64,000 nt of DNA from Agromyces archimandritae. GTDB lineage: Bacteria > Actinomycetota > Actinomycetes > Actinomycetales > Microbacteriaceae. Shown here piece after piece: positions 42,780-54,114 of this stretch. The notes under the pieces were generated by a model that was given only the letters and a program-made list of their open reading frames with translations, did no database searches and had not been told where the DNA came from. The stretch is from NCBI RefSeq assembly GCF_018024495.1, contig NZ_CP071696.1, positions 2,976,001-3,040,000 on the forward strand. Direction: 5' to 3'. Made by a program: the position numbers and the translations under genes. Numbering within the stretch: the stretch's first letter is position 1; the number at the start of each line of letters is the position of its first letter.

Positions 42780-44573
42780 ATGTCCACGGATCCACGTCCT
42801 GTGCCGCCCCCGCCGCCCGCCGGCGCCGCCCAGCGGATGACCGGTGCCGAGGCGGTCGTCCGCTCGCTCGAGAAGCTCGGCGTCACCGACGTCTTCGGCA
42901 TCCCGGGCGGGGCGATCCTGCCCGTCTACGACCCGCTGCTCGACGCCCCCGGCATCCGCCACATCCTCGTCCGCCACGAACAGGGCGCCGGCCACGCCGC
43001 CGAGGGCTACGCGGCCACCGGTCGCAGGCTCGGCGTGGCGATCGCCACGAGCGGCCCCGGCGCGACGAACCTCGTCACCGCGATCGCCGACGCCCACATG
43101 GACTCGGTGCCGCTGCTGGCGATCACCGGGCAGGTGTTCTCGACCCTGATGGGCACCGACGCCTTCCAGGAGGCCGACATCGTCGGTATCACGATGCCGG
43201 TGACGAAGCACTCCTTCCTCGTCAAGCGTGCCGAGGACATCCCCTCGACCATCGCGGCGGCCGCGCATATCGCCTCCACCGGCCGGCCCGGCCCCGTGCT
43301 CGTCGACATCACGAAGGACGCCCAGCAGGAGGAGTTCGACTTCCGCTGGCCGCCGAAGGTCGACCTGCCCGGCTACCGGCCCATCACCAAGGCCCACGGC
43401 AAGCAGGTGCTGGCCGCGGCGCAGCTCCTCGCCGAAGCGAAGCGCCCCGTGCTCTACGTCGGCGGCGGCGTCATCCGCGCGAAGGCCTCCGACGAACTCC
43501 GCGAACTCGCCGAGACGACGAAGGCGCCGGTCGTGACGACCCTCATGGCCCGCGGCGCGTTCCCCGATTCGCACCCGCAGCATCTCGGGATGCCCGGGAT
43601 GCACGGCACCGTGCCGGCCGTGCTCGCCCTGCAGGAAGCGGACCTCGTCGTCGCCCTCGGCGCCCGCTTCGACGACCGCGTCACCGGCAAGGCGGCCCTG
43701 TTCGCGCCGAACGCGAAGATCGTGCACGTCGACATCGACCCCGCCGAGATCTCCAAGATCCGCGTCGCCGATGTTCCGATCGTCGGCGACCTGCACGAGG
43801 TGCTCGGCGACCTCACGACCGCCTACCGCGACCAGACCGCCGACGCAGCCCCCGAGCTCACCGAATGGTGGACGAGGCTCGACGGGCTGCGCGGCGAGTT
43901 CCCCCTCGGCTTCGCTCCGACGAGCGACGGGCTGCTCGCCCCGCAGCAGGTCATCCAGCGCATCGGCGAACTCACCGGCCCCGAAGGCGTCTACGCCGCC
44001 GGCGTCGGCCAGCACCAGATGTGGGCCGCGCAGTTCATCAAATACGAACGGCCGAACGCCTGGCTGAACTCGGGCGGCGCGGGCACCATGGGCTACGCCG
44101 TGCCGGCGGCGATGGGCGCGAAGGTCGCCGAACCCGATCGCGTGGTCTGGGCGATCGACGGCGACGGATGCTTCCAGATGACCAATCAGGAGCTCGCGAC
44201 CTGTGCGATCAACGACATCCCGATCAAGGTCGCCGTCATCAACAACTCCTCGCTCGGCATGGTGCGGCAGTGGCAGACCCTCTTCTACGACGGGCGCTAC
44301 TCGAACACCGAACTGCAGACCGGGCACGACAGTCGCCGCATCCCCGACTTCGTGAAGCTCGCCGAGGCATACGGCGCCCTCGGCATCCGCGTCACGACCG
44401 AGGACGAGATCGACGACGCCATCAAACTCGCCCTCGAGACGAACGACCGGCCCGTCGTCATCGACTTCGTCGTCTCCCGAGACGCCATGGTCTGGCCCAT
44501 GGTGCCGCAGGGCGTGTCGAACAGTTTCATCCAGTACGCACGCGAGCACGCGCCCGCATTCGAGGAGGAATGA
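42780..44573 (+). CDS. ilvB: acetolactate synthase, large subunit
   Basis: The ThDP-dependent catalytic subunit of the first common step in branched-chain amino acid synthesis. The 597-residue protein has the activating Glu in [15 protein letters not shown], the FAD region RFDDRVTGK and the ThDP-Mg motif [33 protein letters not shown]. Start ATG 42780 after GAAGGA. It lies 40 nt after ilvD and 2 nt before ilvN. I see no leader peptide or attenuator in that short gap. Confidence 0.96.
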   Translation: MSTDPRPVPPPPPAGAAQRMTGAEAVVRSLEKLGVTDVFGIPGGAILPVYDPLLDAPGIRHILVRHEQGAGHAAEGYAATGRRLGVAIATSGPGATNLVTAIADAHMDSVPLLAITGQVFSTLMGTDAFQEADIVGITMPVTKHSFLVKRAEDIPSTIAAAAHIASTGRPGPVLVDITKDAQQEEFDFRWPPKVDLPGYRPITKAHGKQVLAAAQLLAEAKRPVLYVGGGVIRAKASDELRELAETTKAPVVTTLMARGAFPDSHPQHLGMPGMHGTVPAVLALQEADLVVALGARFDDRVTGKAALFAPNAKIVHVDIDPAEISKIRVADVPIVGDLHEVLGDLTTAYRDQTADAAPELTEWWTRLDGLRGEFPLGFAPTSDGLLAPQQVIQRIGELTGPEGVYAAGVGQHQMWAAQFIKYERPNAWLNSGGAGTMGYAVPAAMGAKVAEPDRVVWAIDGDGCFQMTNQELATCAINDIPIKVAVINNSSLGMVRQWQTLFYDGRYSNTELQTGHDSRRIPDFVKLAEAYGALGIRVTTEDEIDDAIKLALETNDRPVVIDFVVSRDAMVWPMVPQGVSNSFIQYAREHAPAFEEE

Positions 44574-44575
44574 CC

Positions 44576-45081
44576 ATGTCGACCCACGTGCTCTCCCTCC
44601 TCGTCGAAGACAAGCCGGGCCTGCTCACCCGCGTCGCCGGGCTGTTCGCCCGCCGCGGCTTCAACATCGAATCCCTCGCCGTCGGCCCGACCGAGGTCGC
44701 CGGCCTCAGCCGCATCACCGTCGTCGTCGACGTCGACGAGCTGCCGCTCGAACAGGTCACCAAGCAGCTGAACAAACTCATCAACGTCATCAAGATCGTC
44801 GAGCTCGACCCGGCGCAGGCCGTGCAACGCGAGCACCTCCTCATCAAGGTGCGCGCCGACAACACGACGCGCTCGCAGGTCATCGAAGCGGTCAACCTCT
44901 TCCGGGCCCGCGTCGTGGACGTCGCCACCGACGCCCTCGTCATCGAGGTCACCGGCGACTCCGGCAAAGCGCAGGCCTTCCTCAAGGTGCTCGAGCCCTA
45001 CGGCATCAAGGAGATCGCGCAGTCGGGCCTGCTCGCCATCGGCCGAGGCGGCAAATCGATCACCGAGCGCGTCTTCAAGAA

Positions 45082-45085
<4 letters not shown>
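44576..45085 (+). CDS. ilvN: acetolactate synthase, small regulatory subunit
   Basis: A 169-residue regulatory subunit with an N-terminal ACT domain (STHVLSLLVEDKPGLLTRVAGLFARRGFNIESLAVGPTE) that binds valine for feedback inhibition, followed by the ALS_ss_C domain. An in-frame ATG at 44570 overlaps the ilvB stop, but the GGAGG at 44564-44568 is 7 nt from the ATG at 44576, so I choose 44576. The stop codon lies in an 8-bp hairpin. Confidence 0.95.
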
Positions 45086-46195
<1,110 letters not shown>

Positions 46196-46211
46196 CCCGT
46201 CGCCCGCGACA

Positions 46212-46243
46212 CGAAGGCCCTGCATTGCGGTGCGGGGCCTTCG
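46212..46243 (+). terminator. terminator-like hairpin after ilvC
   Basis: CGAAGGCCC (46212-46220) pairs with GGGCCTTCG (46235-46243), with further GC pairs possible inside the loop. It starts 17 nt after ilvC and precedes the promoter of the next gene (TAGGCT at 46263), so it probably separates the two units. No U-tract. Confidence 0.6.
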
Positions 46244-46274
46244 GCGTCGGGGATGCTGCGGATAGGCTGAACGC

Positions 46275-46736
46275 ATGGCAGCCGACACCGACGGGCATGG
46301 GCCCGAGGAGGATCGCGACGACGACGCGCTGCGCTGGGCCGGCGACGAGGACGAGCCCCTCGCCCCCGGATGGAAGCGCGTCGGCGAGCCCTCCGTCGTG
46401 CCGGCCGGAGAGGCCGCGGCGGATGCCGGAGCCGCCGAGTCGGAGCCGGCACCGCAGACCGGCGCCGTCGAACTCGTCGTCATCGGCATCCTCGGCGGCA
46501 TCTACCTGCTGTACGTCGTGGGGTGGGCGATCACGGCATCCGGGCCCGCCGTGCTCGTCGGCGACCCCGTCGGCGACTTCATGTACGGCCTCGGCCGGTG
46601 GCTGGCCGTCATCGCCCCGGTCGTCTGGTTCCTGACGACCCTGTGGCTGGCCGCGGGCCGGCGCGTACCCCGGCTCGTCTGGCTCGTCGCCGGAGCCGTC
46701 GTCCTCGTGCCGCTGCCGTTCCTGATGCGATCGTGA
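46275..46736 (+). CDS. membrane protein, function unknown
   Basis: A 153-residue protein with an acidic soluble N-terminus of about 65 residues and three hydrophobic segments (about 68-90, 102-125 and 130-150). I recognise no family. The ATG is 6 nt after TAGGCT (46263-46268), so it is a leaderless gene with its own promoter. It is followed 10 nt later by another small membrane protein in the same direction, and the two probably form an operon between ilvC and serA. Confidence 0.7.
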   Translation: MAADTDGHGPEEDRDDDALRWAGDEDEPLAPGWKRVGEPSVVPAGEAAADAGAAESEPAPQTGAVELVVIGILGGIYLLYVVGWAITASGPAVLVGDPVGDFMYGLGRWLAVIAPVVWFLTTLWLAAGRRVPRLVWLVAGAVVLVPLPFLMRS

Positions 46737-46746
46737 AGGGGAGCCG

Positions 46747-47157
46747 ATGAGCGATCACGAGCCCACGCCCGCCGAGGCGGACTCCGCGACGACGGATGCC
46801 GGGGCGACGGATGCCGAGGCGCGGCCGGCGGCGAAGACGCCGCTCTGGCTCGCCGTGGTCATCGCCGTCGTCTTCGCGGTGCTCTACGCCTACGACCTGT
46901 GGGAGGCCATCGGCAACCTCGTCGGCCTGAACATCCAAGCCGGCGCTCTCGGCATCTCGCTCAGCGCATACGGGATCGTGCTGCTCATCGTCGGGATCGT
47001 CGTACCGGCCCTCGTCTACGGGGCGGCGTTCTGGCTCGCACGCCTGCGCGGCCCCCTCGCGCAGCTCGCGATCTTCTTCACCGGCTGGTGCACCGTGCAG
47101 GCCGTCTCGCTCACCATCGGGACCCTGTTCGGCGCCGGCGGCCTCGACTTCGGCTGA
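46747..47157 (+). CDS. small membrane protein, function unknown
   Basis: A 136-residue protein with an acidic, Ala/Thr-rich N-terminus of about 32 residues, followed by three hydrophobic helices (about 34-55, 72-98 and 105-128). GGGGAG lies 5 nt upstream of the ATG. It is not recognised. Operon position with the preceding membrane protein suggests that they act together in the membrane. Confidence 0.68.
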   Translation: MSDHEPTPAEADSATTDAGATDAEARPAAKTPLWLAVVIAVVFAVLYAYDLWEAIGNLVGLNIQAGALGISLSAYGIVLLIVGIVVPALVYGAAFWLARLRGPLAQLAIFFTGWCTVQAVSLTIGTLFGAGGLDFG

Positions 47158-47312
47158 GCGCTCCATCCGGCACGGCACCGCCCGCACGGGCGCAGGTCGG
47201 TCGCCGCATCGGCGCTCCCGTAGACTGACCGTGTCCCTGGCGCCCCCGACGGTGTGCGGCGCAGTCCGTCATCGCGCGCGTCGCGCGCATCCACCTGCGA
47301 AGGACCACTGTC

Positions 47313-48902
47313 TTGTCGAACCCGGTCGTGCTGATCGCCGAAAAACTCTCGCCCGCGACGGTGGAGGCCCTCGGGCCCGACTTCGAGATCCGCTCGGTCG
47401 ACGGCACCGATCGCCCCGCCCTGCTCGAGGCCGTCGCCGACGCCGACGCGCTCCTCGTGCGCTCGGCGACGAAGGTCGACGCCGAAGTGCTCGGCGCCGC
47501 CAACCGCCTGAAAGTCGTCGCCCGTGCCGGCGTCGGCCTCGACAACGTCGACGTGAAGACGGCCACGAGCGCCGGGGTCATGGTCGTGAACGCCCCCACC
47601 TCGAACATCGTCTCGGTCGCCGAGCTCACGATCGGCCAGATGCTGGCCGTGCTCCGGAACATCGCCGCCGCCAGCGCCTCGGTCGCCGCGGGGGAGTGGA
47701 AGCGCAGCGCCTACCAGGGCGTCGAACTCTTCGAGAAGACCGTCGGCATCATCGGCCTCGGCCGCATCGGCGCCCTCGTCGCCCAGCGGCTCGCGCCCTT
47801 CGGCGTCGAGCTCATCGGCTACGACCCCTACATCACCGCCGCCCGTGCGCAGCAGCTCGGCGTGCAGACCGTCTCGCTCGAGGAGCTCCTCGAGCGCGCC
47901 GACGTCATCACGATCCACATGCCGAAGACGCCCGAGACGATCGGCATGATCGCCGCACCGCAGCTGGCGGCGATGAAGGAGACGGCGATCATCGTGAACG
48001 CCGCCCGCGGCGGCCTCATCGACGAGGCCGACCTGGCCGAGGCGCTGAACACGGGATCCATCGCCGGTGCCGCGATCGACGTCTACACGAGCGAGCCGCC
48101 GACCGAGTCGCCGCTGCGCACCGCGAAGAACATCGTGCTCACCCCGCACCTCGGCGGCTCGACCGACGACGCGCAGGAGAAGGCCGGCGTCTCGGTCGCC
48201 CGTTCGGTGCGCCTCGCCCTCGCCGGCGAGCTCGTGCCCGACGCGGTCAACGTCGCCGGCGGCGTCATCGACCCGTACGTGCGCCCCGGCATCCCCCTCA
48301 CCGAGAAGCTCGGGCAGCTCTTCGCGGGTCTGGCCGACGGCCCGGTGACGAGCCTCGACGTCGAGGTGCGCGGCGAACTCGTCGACTACGACGTCAGCTC
48401 GCTGAAGCTCGCCGCCCTGAAGGGCCTGTTCACGAACATCGTGAGCGAGACGGTCTCCTACGTGAACGCGCCGCTGCTCGCCGAACAGCGCGGCGTCGAG
48501 GTGCGCCTCATCACCGAGACCGAGTCGGCCGAGTACCGCAACCTCATCACCCTGCGCGGCGCCCTCGCCGACGGTCGGCAGCTGTCGGTGTCGGGCACGC
48601 TGACCGGCACGAAGCAGATCGAGAAGCTCGTCGGCATCAACGGCTACGACGTCGAGGTGCCGATCGCCGAGCACCACATCGTCATGCTCTACGCCGACCG
48701 CCCCGGCATCGTCGCCGTCTACGGCCGCGAGTTCGGCGAGTCGGGCATCAACATCGCCGGCATGCAGATCGCGCGCCGCGAGGCCGGCGGGCAGGCGCTC
48801 AGCGTGCTCACCGTCGACTCGCCGGTGCCCGCCGAGGTCATCGAGCGGGTGCGCGAGGCCATCGACGCCGACGCGATGGTCGAGGTCGACATCACGGAGT
48901 GA
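47313..48902 (+). CDS. serA: D-3-phosphoglycerate dehydrogenase
   Basis: First enzyme of serine synthesis, oxidising 3-phosphoglycerate with NAD. The 529-residue long form, as in mycobacteria, has the catalytic and Rossmann domains (1 to about 310: RAGVGLDNVD, GIIGLGRIGALVAQRL, NAARGGLIDEADL, TPHLGGSTDDAQ), an allosteric substrate-binding domain and a C-terminal ACT domain (DRPGIVAVYGREFGESGINIAGMQ) for serine feedback. The TTG start at 47313 is fixed by GAAGGA 8 nt upstream. TAGACT at 47221-47226 is the likely promoter, leaving an 80-nt GC-rich leader. Confidence 0.95.
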   Translation: MSNPVVLIAEKLSPATVEALGPDFEIRSVDGTDRPALLEAVADADALLVRSATKVDAEVLGAANRLKVVARAGVGLDNVDVKTATSAGVMVVNAPTSNIVSVAELTIGQMLAVLRNIAAASASVAAGEWKRSAYQGVELFEKTVGIIGLGRIGALVAQRLAPFGVELIGYDPYITAARAQQLGVQTVSLEELLERADVITIHMPKTPETIGMIAAPQLAAMKETAIIVNAARGGLIDEADLAEALNTGSIAGAAIDVYTSEPPTESPLRTAKNIVLTPHLGGSTDDAQEKAGVSVARSVRLALAGELVPDAVNVAGGVIDPYVRPGIPLTEKLGQLFAGLADGPVTSLDVEVRGELVDYDVSSLKLAALKGLFTNIVSETVSYVNAPLLAEQRGVEVRLITETESAEYRNLITLRGALADGRQLSVSGTLTGTKQIEKLVGINGYDVEVPIAEHHIVMLYADRPGIVAVYGREFGESGINIAGMQIARREAGGQALSVLTVDSPVPAEVIERVREAIDADAMVEVDITE

Positions 48903-48907
48903 GGCTC

Positions 48908-48937
48908 GGGTGCCGACGGTGGATGCCGTCGGCACCC
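48908..48937 (+). terminator. strong hairpin after serA
   Basis: GGGTGCCGACGG (48908-48919) and CCGTCGGCACCC (48926-48937) form a perfect 12-bp stem with a 6-nt loop, starting 5 nt after the serA stop. No U-tract, but stability and position indicate the end of the serA transcript. Confidence 0.68.
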
Positions 48938-48958
48938 GGCATCCGCCGCCGACGCCGT

Positions 48959-50472
48959 ATGGACGACTCGATCACCGCTCCCGGCCGCGCGAGGCGCTGG
49001 TCGGCGCTCGCCGTGCTCATGCTGCCCGTGCTGCTCGTCTCGGTCGACAACACGGTGCTGAGCTTCGCGCTGCCGATGATCGCGCTCGATCTCGCGCCCT
49101 CGGCCGCCCAGCAGCTGTGGATCATCGACGCGTACCCGCTCGTGCTCGCGGGCCTGCTCGTCGCGATGGGCAGCCTCGGCGACCGCATCGGCCGCCGCAA
49201 GCTGCTGCTCATCGGTTCGACGGCTTCGCCGTGCTCTCGGTCGCGGCGGCGTTCGCACCGAGTGCCGAGGCCCTCATCGCGGCGCGGGCGGGCCTCGGCC
49301 TCTTCGGTGCGACGCTCATGCCCTCCACGCTCTCGCTGCTCAGGAGCACGTTCACCGACCGGGAGGAGCGGCGCGTGGCGGTCGCCGTGTGGGCGACGGG
49401 CTTCGCCGCCGGCAGCGCCCTCGGCCCGCTCGTCGGCGGTCTGCTGCTCGAGCATTTCCCCTGGGGCAGCGTGTTCCTGCTCGCCGTCCCGGTGCTCGTG
49501 CCGCTCCTGGTGCTCGCGCCCGTGCTCATCCCCGAGAGCCGCGATCCGTCGCCCGGGCCGATCGATCCGCTCTCGATCGTGCTGTCGCTCGCGGCGATGA
49601 CGCCGATCGTGTTCGGCATCAAGCAGATCGCGACCGAAGGGGTCGACGCCGCCGGCGTGCTGTCGATCGTGTTCGGCATCGTGTTCGGCATCTGGTTCGT
49701 CAGGCGGCAGCTCGGCCGCGAGACCCCGCTGCTGGATGTGCGCCTGTTCCGCGAGGGCGCATTCGGCGGGGCGGTGCTCGTGAACCTATTCAGCGTCATC
49801 GCCCTCGTGGGCTTCCTCTTCTTCGTGTCGCAGCATCTGCAGCTCATCATCGGGCTCGGGCCGGTGGATGCCGGGCTGGCGCTGCTGCCCGGGCTCATCG
49901 CGACGATCGTCGCAGGCCTGGCCGTCGTACCCGTCGCCCGGCGGGTGAGCCCGCGCATCGTGGTGCCGATCGGGCTCGCCCTCTCGGCATCCGCCTACGC
50001 GCTCATCGCCCTGTTCGCACCGAGCGGGCAACTCATGCCGATCGTGCTGGCCTTCGTCCTGCTCGGGATCGGCGTGGGCTCGGCCGAGACGGTGTCGAAC
50101 GAGCTCATCCTCTCGGCCGCACCCCCGGCGAAGGCGGGTGCGGCTTCGGCGGTCTCCGAGACGGCGTACGAGCTCGGCGCGGTGCTCGGCACGGCGATCC
50201 TCGGCAGCATCCTCACCGCCCACTACCGGGCCGCCATCGAGCTGCCGGCCGGCGTCGATCCGGCGGCCGCGGCCGAGGCGCGGGAGACCCTGGCCGGTGC
50301 GGTGACGGCGGCCGAGTCGCTCCCGGCCGACGAGGCGGCCGCGCTCGTCGCCTCGGCGGCGGCCGCATTCGACGGCGGGGTCGTCACGACGAGCCTCATC
50401 GGCGTCGGCCTCATGGTCGCCGCCGCGCTCGTCGCCGCGATCGTGGTGCGGAGCCCCCGCGAACCCGCCTGA
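48959..50472 (+). pseudogene. DHA2-type MFS drug transporter, single-base frameshift
   Basis: The first part starts at ATG 48959 and encodes helices 1-3 with SVDNTVLSFALPMIALDL, the DHA2-family motif with the membrane Asp, and GSLGDRIGRRKLLLIGS. At the ACGGC around 49220-49224 the frame shifts by minus one base. The sequence then continues as GFAVLSVAAAFAPSAEALIAARAGLGLFGATLMPSTLSLL through about 11 more helices to the stop at 50472. Restoring one G would give a normal 14-helix SmvA/QacA-like exporter of about 504 residues. Either a recent inactivation or an assembly error. Confidence 0.85.
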
Positions 50473-50499
50473 GCGGGTGCCGGCTCGTCCGCGGCCCCG

Positions 50500-51138
50500 T
50501 CAGTCGCGCCCCATCCTCGCGAAGGCGCCGAGGACCACCCGTTCGGAGACGATGAGGTAGCCCTCCAGCAGTTCGGCGGCCGCATCCGGCCCATCGCCGA
50601 GGAGCGTGTCGACGACGGCGCGGTTGCGCCGGACGAACGGCTCGTGCAGCGCGCGGGGGTCGTCGATCTCGAGGAAGACGAGCCGCAGTTCGGCGGCCAG
50701 GTCGCGGTAGGTGCGTGCGAGGCGCGGGCTGTCGGCGAGGTCGACGATGGCCTCGTGGAACGCCATGTTCGCGTTCGCGACGGCCTGCCAGTCTTCTTGC
50801 GGGAGCTTCTGCTCTGCGGTGGCGAGCGCATCCTGCATCAGGTGCACGGCGGGATGCTCGGGCTCGGACTGCCGCAGTGCGGAACACTCGATGGCCCGGC
50901 GCGCGCGGTAGATGTCGATGACGTCGGCGATGTCGGGCGCGGCCACCGATACCCCGCGATTGGGGATGTGTTCGACGAGGCCCTGCTCGGCCAGCACGCG
51001 GAACGCTTCGCGCAGCGTGTTGCGGGAGACGGCGAAGTGCTCGGTGAGGGCCGTCTCCGACAGCCGGGAGCCCGGCGCGAATTCCCCGTCGATGATGCTG
51101 CGGCGCAGCGCATCCGCCAGCGGTCTCTTCCCGTTCAC
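50500..51138 (-). CDS. GntR-family regulator (FCD type)
   Basis: A 212-residue regulator with an N-terminal winged helix (LADALRRSIIDGEFAPGSRLSETALTEHFAVSRNTLREAFRVLAEQGLVEHIPNRGVSV) and a helical FCD ligand domain with the metal-binding His pattern (NMAFHEAIVDL). I choose GTG 51138, 7 nt after a TACCAT -10 (51151-51146), which gives a normal family length. An ATG at 51183 would place that -10 inside the gene. It is divergent from the 5-oxoproline cluster and is its likely regulator. Confidence 0.85.
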   Translation of the reverse strand: MNGKRPLADALRRSIIDGEFAPGSRLSETALTEHFAVSRNTLREAFRVLAEQGLVEHIPNRGVSVAAPDIADVIDIYRARRAIECSALRQSEPEHPAVHLMQDALATAEQKLPQEDWQAVANANMAFHEAIVDLADSPRLARTYRDLAAELRLVFLEIDDPRALHEPFVRRNRAVVDTLLGDGPDAAAELLEGYLIVSERVVLGAFARMGRD

Positions 51139-51199
51139 GCTCTCGATGGTAGAGCGGACGGACGATCGTCTCGAGAATGTCATACGAATGAAACATTTC

Positions 51200-51208
51200 T
51201 GTTGAACA
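51200..51208. promoter_or_regulatory. candidate GntR operator
   Basis: TGTTGAACA is a short perfect palindrome in the AT-richer divergent region between the GntR gene and the NRAMP-like transporter. It lies just upstream of a TACACT -10 (51227-51232) for the transporter. FCD-type GntR proteins favour short symmetric sites of this kind. Assignment is by position only. Confidence 0.4.
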
Positions 51209-51271
51209 ATCAATGCCGAGCTGTCCTACACTGTGTGTCATCCGACACCCACCACCGACGATGGGAACACC

Positions 51272-52543
51272 ATGCCCGAGCAATCCACCCGGACGCCCCA
51301 GGACGAGGCGAAACTGAGCGCCGTGAAGAGGCGCATCGGACGCAGCAGCGTCATCGGTGCGATCTTCCTGATGGCGACGAGCGCCATCGGCCCCGGATTC
51401 ATCACCCAGACGGCCACGTTCACGGCCACGATGGGGGCCTCGTTCGCTTTCGCCATCCTCGTCTCCGTGATCGTCGACATCGCCGTGCAGCTGAACGTGT
51501 GGCGGATGATCACGTCCTCCGGCAAGCGGGCGGGCGTGCTCGCGAATGCGGCCATCCCGTTCTCCGGCCACGTCATCGCGGTGCTCGTCATCATCGGCGG
51601 GCTGGCCTTCAACATCGGCAACATCGCCGGCGGCGGGCTCGGCCTGAACGCCCTCCTCGGCATCGACGCGAAGATCGGCGGCCTCATCACCGGGGCGCTG
51701 GCGATCATCGTCTTCCTCATCAAGAAGGCCGGCCGGGTCATGGACATCGTGCTCATCGTCCTCGGTGTCGGGATGATCGTGATGACCGTCGTCGTCGCGA
51801 TCATCGCGCAGCCCCCGATCGGCGACGCGCTCCGGCAGACGATCGTGCCCGACGAACTGAACTTCGCCACGATCACGACGATCATCGGCGGCACCGTCGG
51901 CGGCTACATCACCTATTCGGGGGCCCACCGCTACCTCGACTCCGGACTGACCGGCCCCGAGCATGCCGGACCGGTCATGCGCGCGGCGACGAACGGCGTC
52001 CTCATCACCGGAGTGATGCGCTACGTGCTGTTCCTCGCGATCCTCGGCGTCGTCGCATCCGGCGTCGTCCTGGACACCACGAGCGCGACGGCCAACCCGG
52101 CGGCGCAGGCCTTCGGCGCCGTGCTCGGCGGGACGGGCCTTCGCGTCTTCGGCGCCATCCTGTGGGCCGCGGCCCTGTCCTCGGTGATCGGTGCGGCGTA
52201 CACCTCGGCGACGTTCCTATCGACCTTCACGAAGAAGATCGCCCGCGGCTGGGCCCTGCAGCTGGCGGTCATCGCGTTCATCGTCGTCTCGCTCATCGTC
52301 TACCTGCTGATCGGCACCGCTCCGGCCGCGATCCTGGTGTTCGTCGGCGGGTTCAACGGGCTGATCCTGCCGGTCGGCCTGACCGTGTTCATGTACATCG
52401 GCTGGTTCCGCCGCGATCTGCTCGGCTCGCGCAAGTACCCGACGTGGCTGCTGGTCGCGGGCACCCTGGTGACCCTCCTCACCTGGTACATGGGCATCGT
52501 CTCGGTCGGCCCCATCTTCGCGTTCCTCGGAGTCGGGGCCTGA
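51272..52543 (+). CDS. NRAMP-like transporter of the 5-oxoproline cluster
   Basis: A 423-residue protein with about 11 helices and a short basic N-terminus. [23 protein letters not shown] corresponds to helix 1 of the NRAMP fold, but the DPGN metal-binding motif is absent (SAIGPGF instead). It therefore belongs to the branch linked with LamB/YcsF genes, like Bacillus subtilis YcsG, which probably carries an organic substrate rather than a metal ion. It is the first gene of the cluster and ends 4 nt before pxpA. The start at 51272 has no clear ribosome-binding site. Confidence 0.83.
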   Translation: MPEQSTRTPQDEAKLSAVKRRIGRSSVIGAIFLMATSAIGPGFITQTATFTATMGASFAFAILVSVIVDIAVQLNVWRMITSSGKRAGVLANAAIPFSGHVIAVLVIIGGLAFNIGNIAGGGLGLNALLGIDAKIGGLITGALAIIVFLIKKAGRVMDIVLIVLGVGMIVMTVVVAIIAQPPIGDALRQTIVPDELNFATITTIIGGTVGGYITYSGAHRYLDSGLTGPEHAGPVMRAATNGVLITGVMRYVLFLAILGVVASGVVLDTTSATANPAAQAFGAVLGGTGLRVFGAILWAAALSSVIGAAYTSATFLSTFTKKIARGWALQLAVIAFIVVSLIVYLLIGTAPAAILVFVGGFNGLILPVGLTVFMYIGWFRRDLLGSRKYPTWLLVAGTLVTLLTWYMGIVSVGPIFAFLGVGA

Positions 52544-52547
52544 TACA

Positions 52548-53312
52548 TTGACGACCATCGACCTGAACTCCGACCTCGGCGAGAACGTCCCCGACCGCGT
52601 CGTGAGCGACGATGAGAGCATGCTGCGCATCGTCACGAGCGCGAACGTCTCCTCGGGATTCCACGCCGGCAGCCCCGAGGGCATCCGCGAGACGCTGGCG
52701 GCCGCGGTCCGCGGGGGCGTCGTCATCGGCGCCCACCCCGGGTACCGCGACTACGCGAACTTCGGGCGGACGAACGTCGACATCGACTCGGCGACGCTTC
52801 AGGCGCACGTCGAATACCAGCTGGGCGCGCTCATGGGGCTCGCTTCGGCGGTCGGGGGGAAGGTGGCGTATGTGAAGCCCCACGGTGCCCTGTACAACAC
52901 CATCGCGCGCGACGAACGGCAGGCGAAGGACGTCGTGGCCGCGATTCGCGCCGTCGACCCCGGCCTCGTGCTGCTCGGCCTGTCCGGCGGAGTGGTGCTG
53001 GACGTGGCGGAGCGGGCCGGCCTCCGCACGGCCGCCGAGGCGTTCGCAGACCGGGCCTACCAGCCCGACGGGCAGCTCGTCTCGCGCTCGCAGGAGGGTG
53101 CGGTGCTGCACGACCCCACCGCCGTGGCGGAGCGGATGGTGCGGCTGGCCTCGGAGGGCGTGATCCGGGCGATCGACGGCACCGATGTGCCCGTCGCGGC
53201 CCAGTCCATCTGCGTGCACGGCGACAGCGCGGGCTCGATCGCCATGGCGGCCGAGACCAAGCGGCTGCTGCAGGCGGCGGGCATCGAGATCGCCCCGTTC
53301 GCGAGGGCGTGA
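52548..53312 (+). CDS. pxpA: 5-oxoprolinase subunit A (LamB/YcsF family)
   Basis: A 254-residue PxpA protein. It begins [10 protein letters not shown] and has [29 protein letters not shown] and SICVHGDS, the metal-binding His/Asp blocks of the LamB/YcsF barrel. With PxpB and PxpC it hydrolyses 5-oxo-L-proline to glutamate using ATP. The start is TTG 52548, where the family sequence begins; GGAG lies rather far upstream, so translation may depend on the preceding gene. Confidence 0.93.
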   Translation: MTTIDLNSDLGENVPDRVVSDDESMLRIVTSANVSSGFHAGSPEGIRETLAAAVRGGVVIGAHPGYRDYANFGRTNVDIDSATLQAHVEYQLGALMGLASAVGGKVAYVKPHGALYNTIARDERQAKDVVAAIRAVDPGLVLLGLSGGVVLDVAERAGLRTAAEAFADRAYQPDGQLVSRSQEGAVLHDPTAVAERMVRLASEGVIRAIDGTDVPVAAQSICVHGDSAGSIAMAAETKRLLQAAGIEIAPFARA

Positions 53313-53313
53313 G

Positions 53314-54114
53314 ATGAGCGTGGAAGCCACCCCGTCGCAGCTCGCCGACGCTCGCCGGGCGCGGGCCGCGCACCGTGCCGGCGAGTCGGCCCCGACCAGC
53401 GGTGTCGCGCCCGGGCTCACGCAGGCGAACCTCATCGCGGTGCCGGCCGACTGGGCGTTCGAGACGCTCCTGTACGCGCAACGGAATCCGAAGCCGTGCC
53501 CGGTGCTCGAGGTGATCGAGCGGGGGCGGACCGAGTCGGCCCTCGCGCCGGGCAGCGACATCCGCACCGATATCGGCCGGTACCGCGTCTGGCGCGACGG
53601 CGAGCTCGCGGAGGAGACGAGCGACGCGCGAGGGGCGTGGGCGGAGCATCCCGACCTCGTCGCCTTCCTCATCGGGTGCAGTTTCACGTTCGAGACGGGG
53701 CTGGCGGATGCCGGCATCCCGATCCGCCACCAGGAGCTCGGCCGTAACGTGCCGATGTACCGCACGAACGTCGCGTGCGCGCCCGCGGGGCGCCTGCGCG
53801 GCGAGATGGTGGTCTCGATGCGGCCGATCCCGGCCGGCAGGGTCGCGGACGCCGTCCGCATCTCGGGCCGCACGCCGGCCGTGCACGGTGCGCCGGTGCA
53901 TGTCGGCGACCCCGCCTCGCTCGGCATCATCGATCTGCAGACGCCGGACTTCGGCGATGCACCGGAGGTGCGCGAGGGCGAGATCCCCGTGTTCTGGGCG
54001 TGCGGCGTCACACCGCAGGCGGCGATCATGGCCTCGCGGCCGCCGTTCGCGGTGACGCACGCCCCCGGGTACATGTTCGTGACCGACGTTCCGGATGCGG
54101 AGTACCTCGTTTGA
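53314..54114 (+). CDS. DUF1445 family putative hydro-lyase (YcsI-like)
   Basis: A 266-residue member of the DUF1445 family (YcsI), whose relatives include D-glutamate cyclase. It shows [70 protein letters not shown] and [12 protein letters not shown], which are family hallmarks. D-glutamate cyclase activity would make 5-oxo-D-proline, consistent with a 5-oxoproline pathway; this is inference. The ATG is 1 nt after the pxpA stop and its TGA overlaps the next ATG. Confidence 0.88.
   Translation: MSVEATPSQLADARRARAAHRAGESAPTSGVAPGLTQANLIAVPADWAFETLLYAQRNPKPCPVLEVIERGRTESALAPGSDIRTDIGRYRVWRDGELAEETSDARGAWAEHPDLVAFLIGCSFTFETGLADAGIPIRHQELGRNVPMYRTNVACAPAGRLRGEMVVSMRPIPAGRVADAVRISGRTPAVHGAPVHVGDPASLGIIDLQTPDFGDAPEVREGEIPVFWACGVTPQAAIMASRPPFAVTHAPGYMFVTDVPDAEYLV

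Noticed and set aside
47227..47312. Riboswitch in the serA leader
   Set aside because: The 80-nt leader is GC-rich and can fold, but I see no conserved riboswitch core; any hairpin there is expected from composition.
51139..51213. Upstream ATGs at 51183 or 51213 as the GntR start
   Set aside because: They add residues that match no GntR N-terminus and would put the TACCAT -10 inside the gene; GTG 51138 fits promoter spacing and family length.
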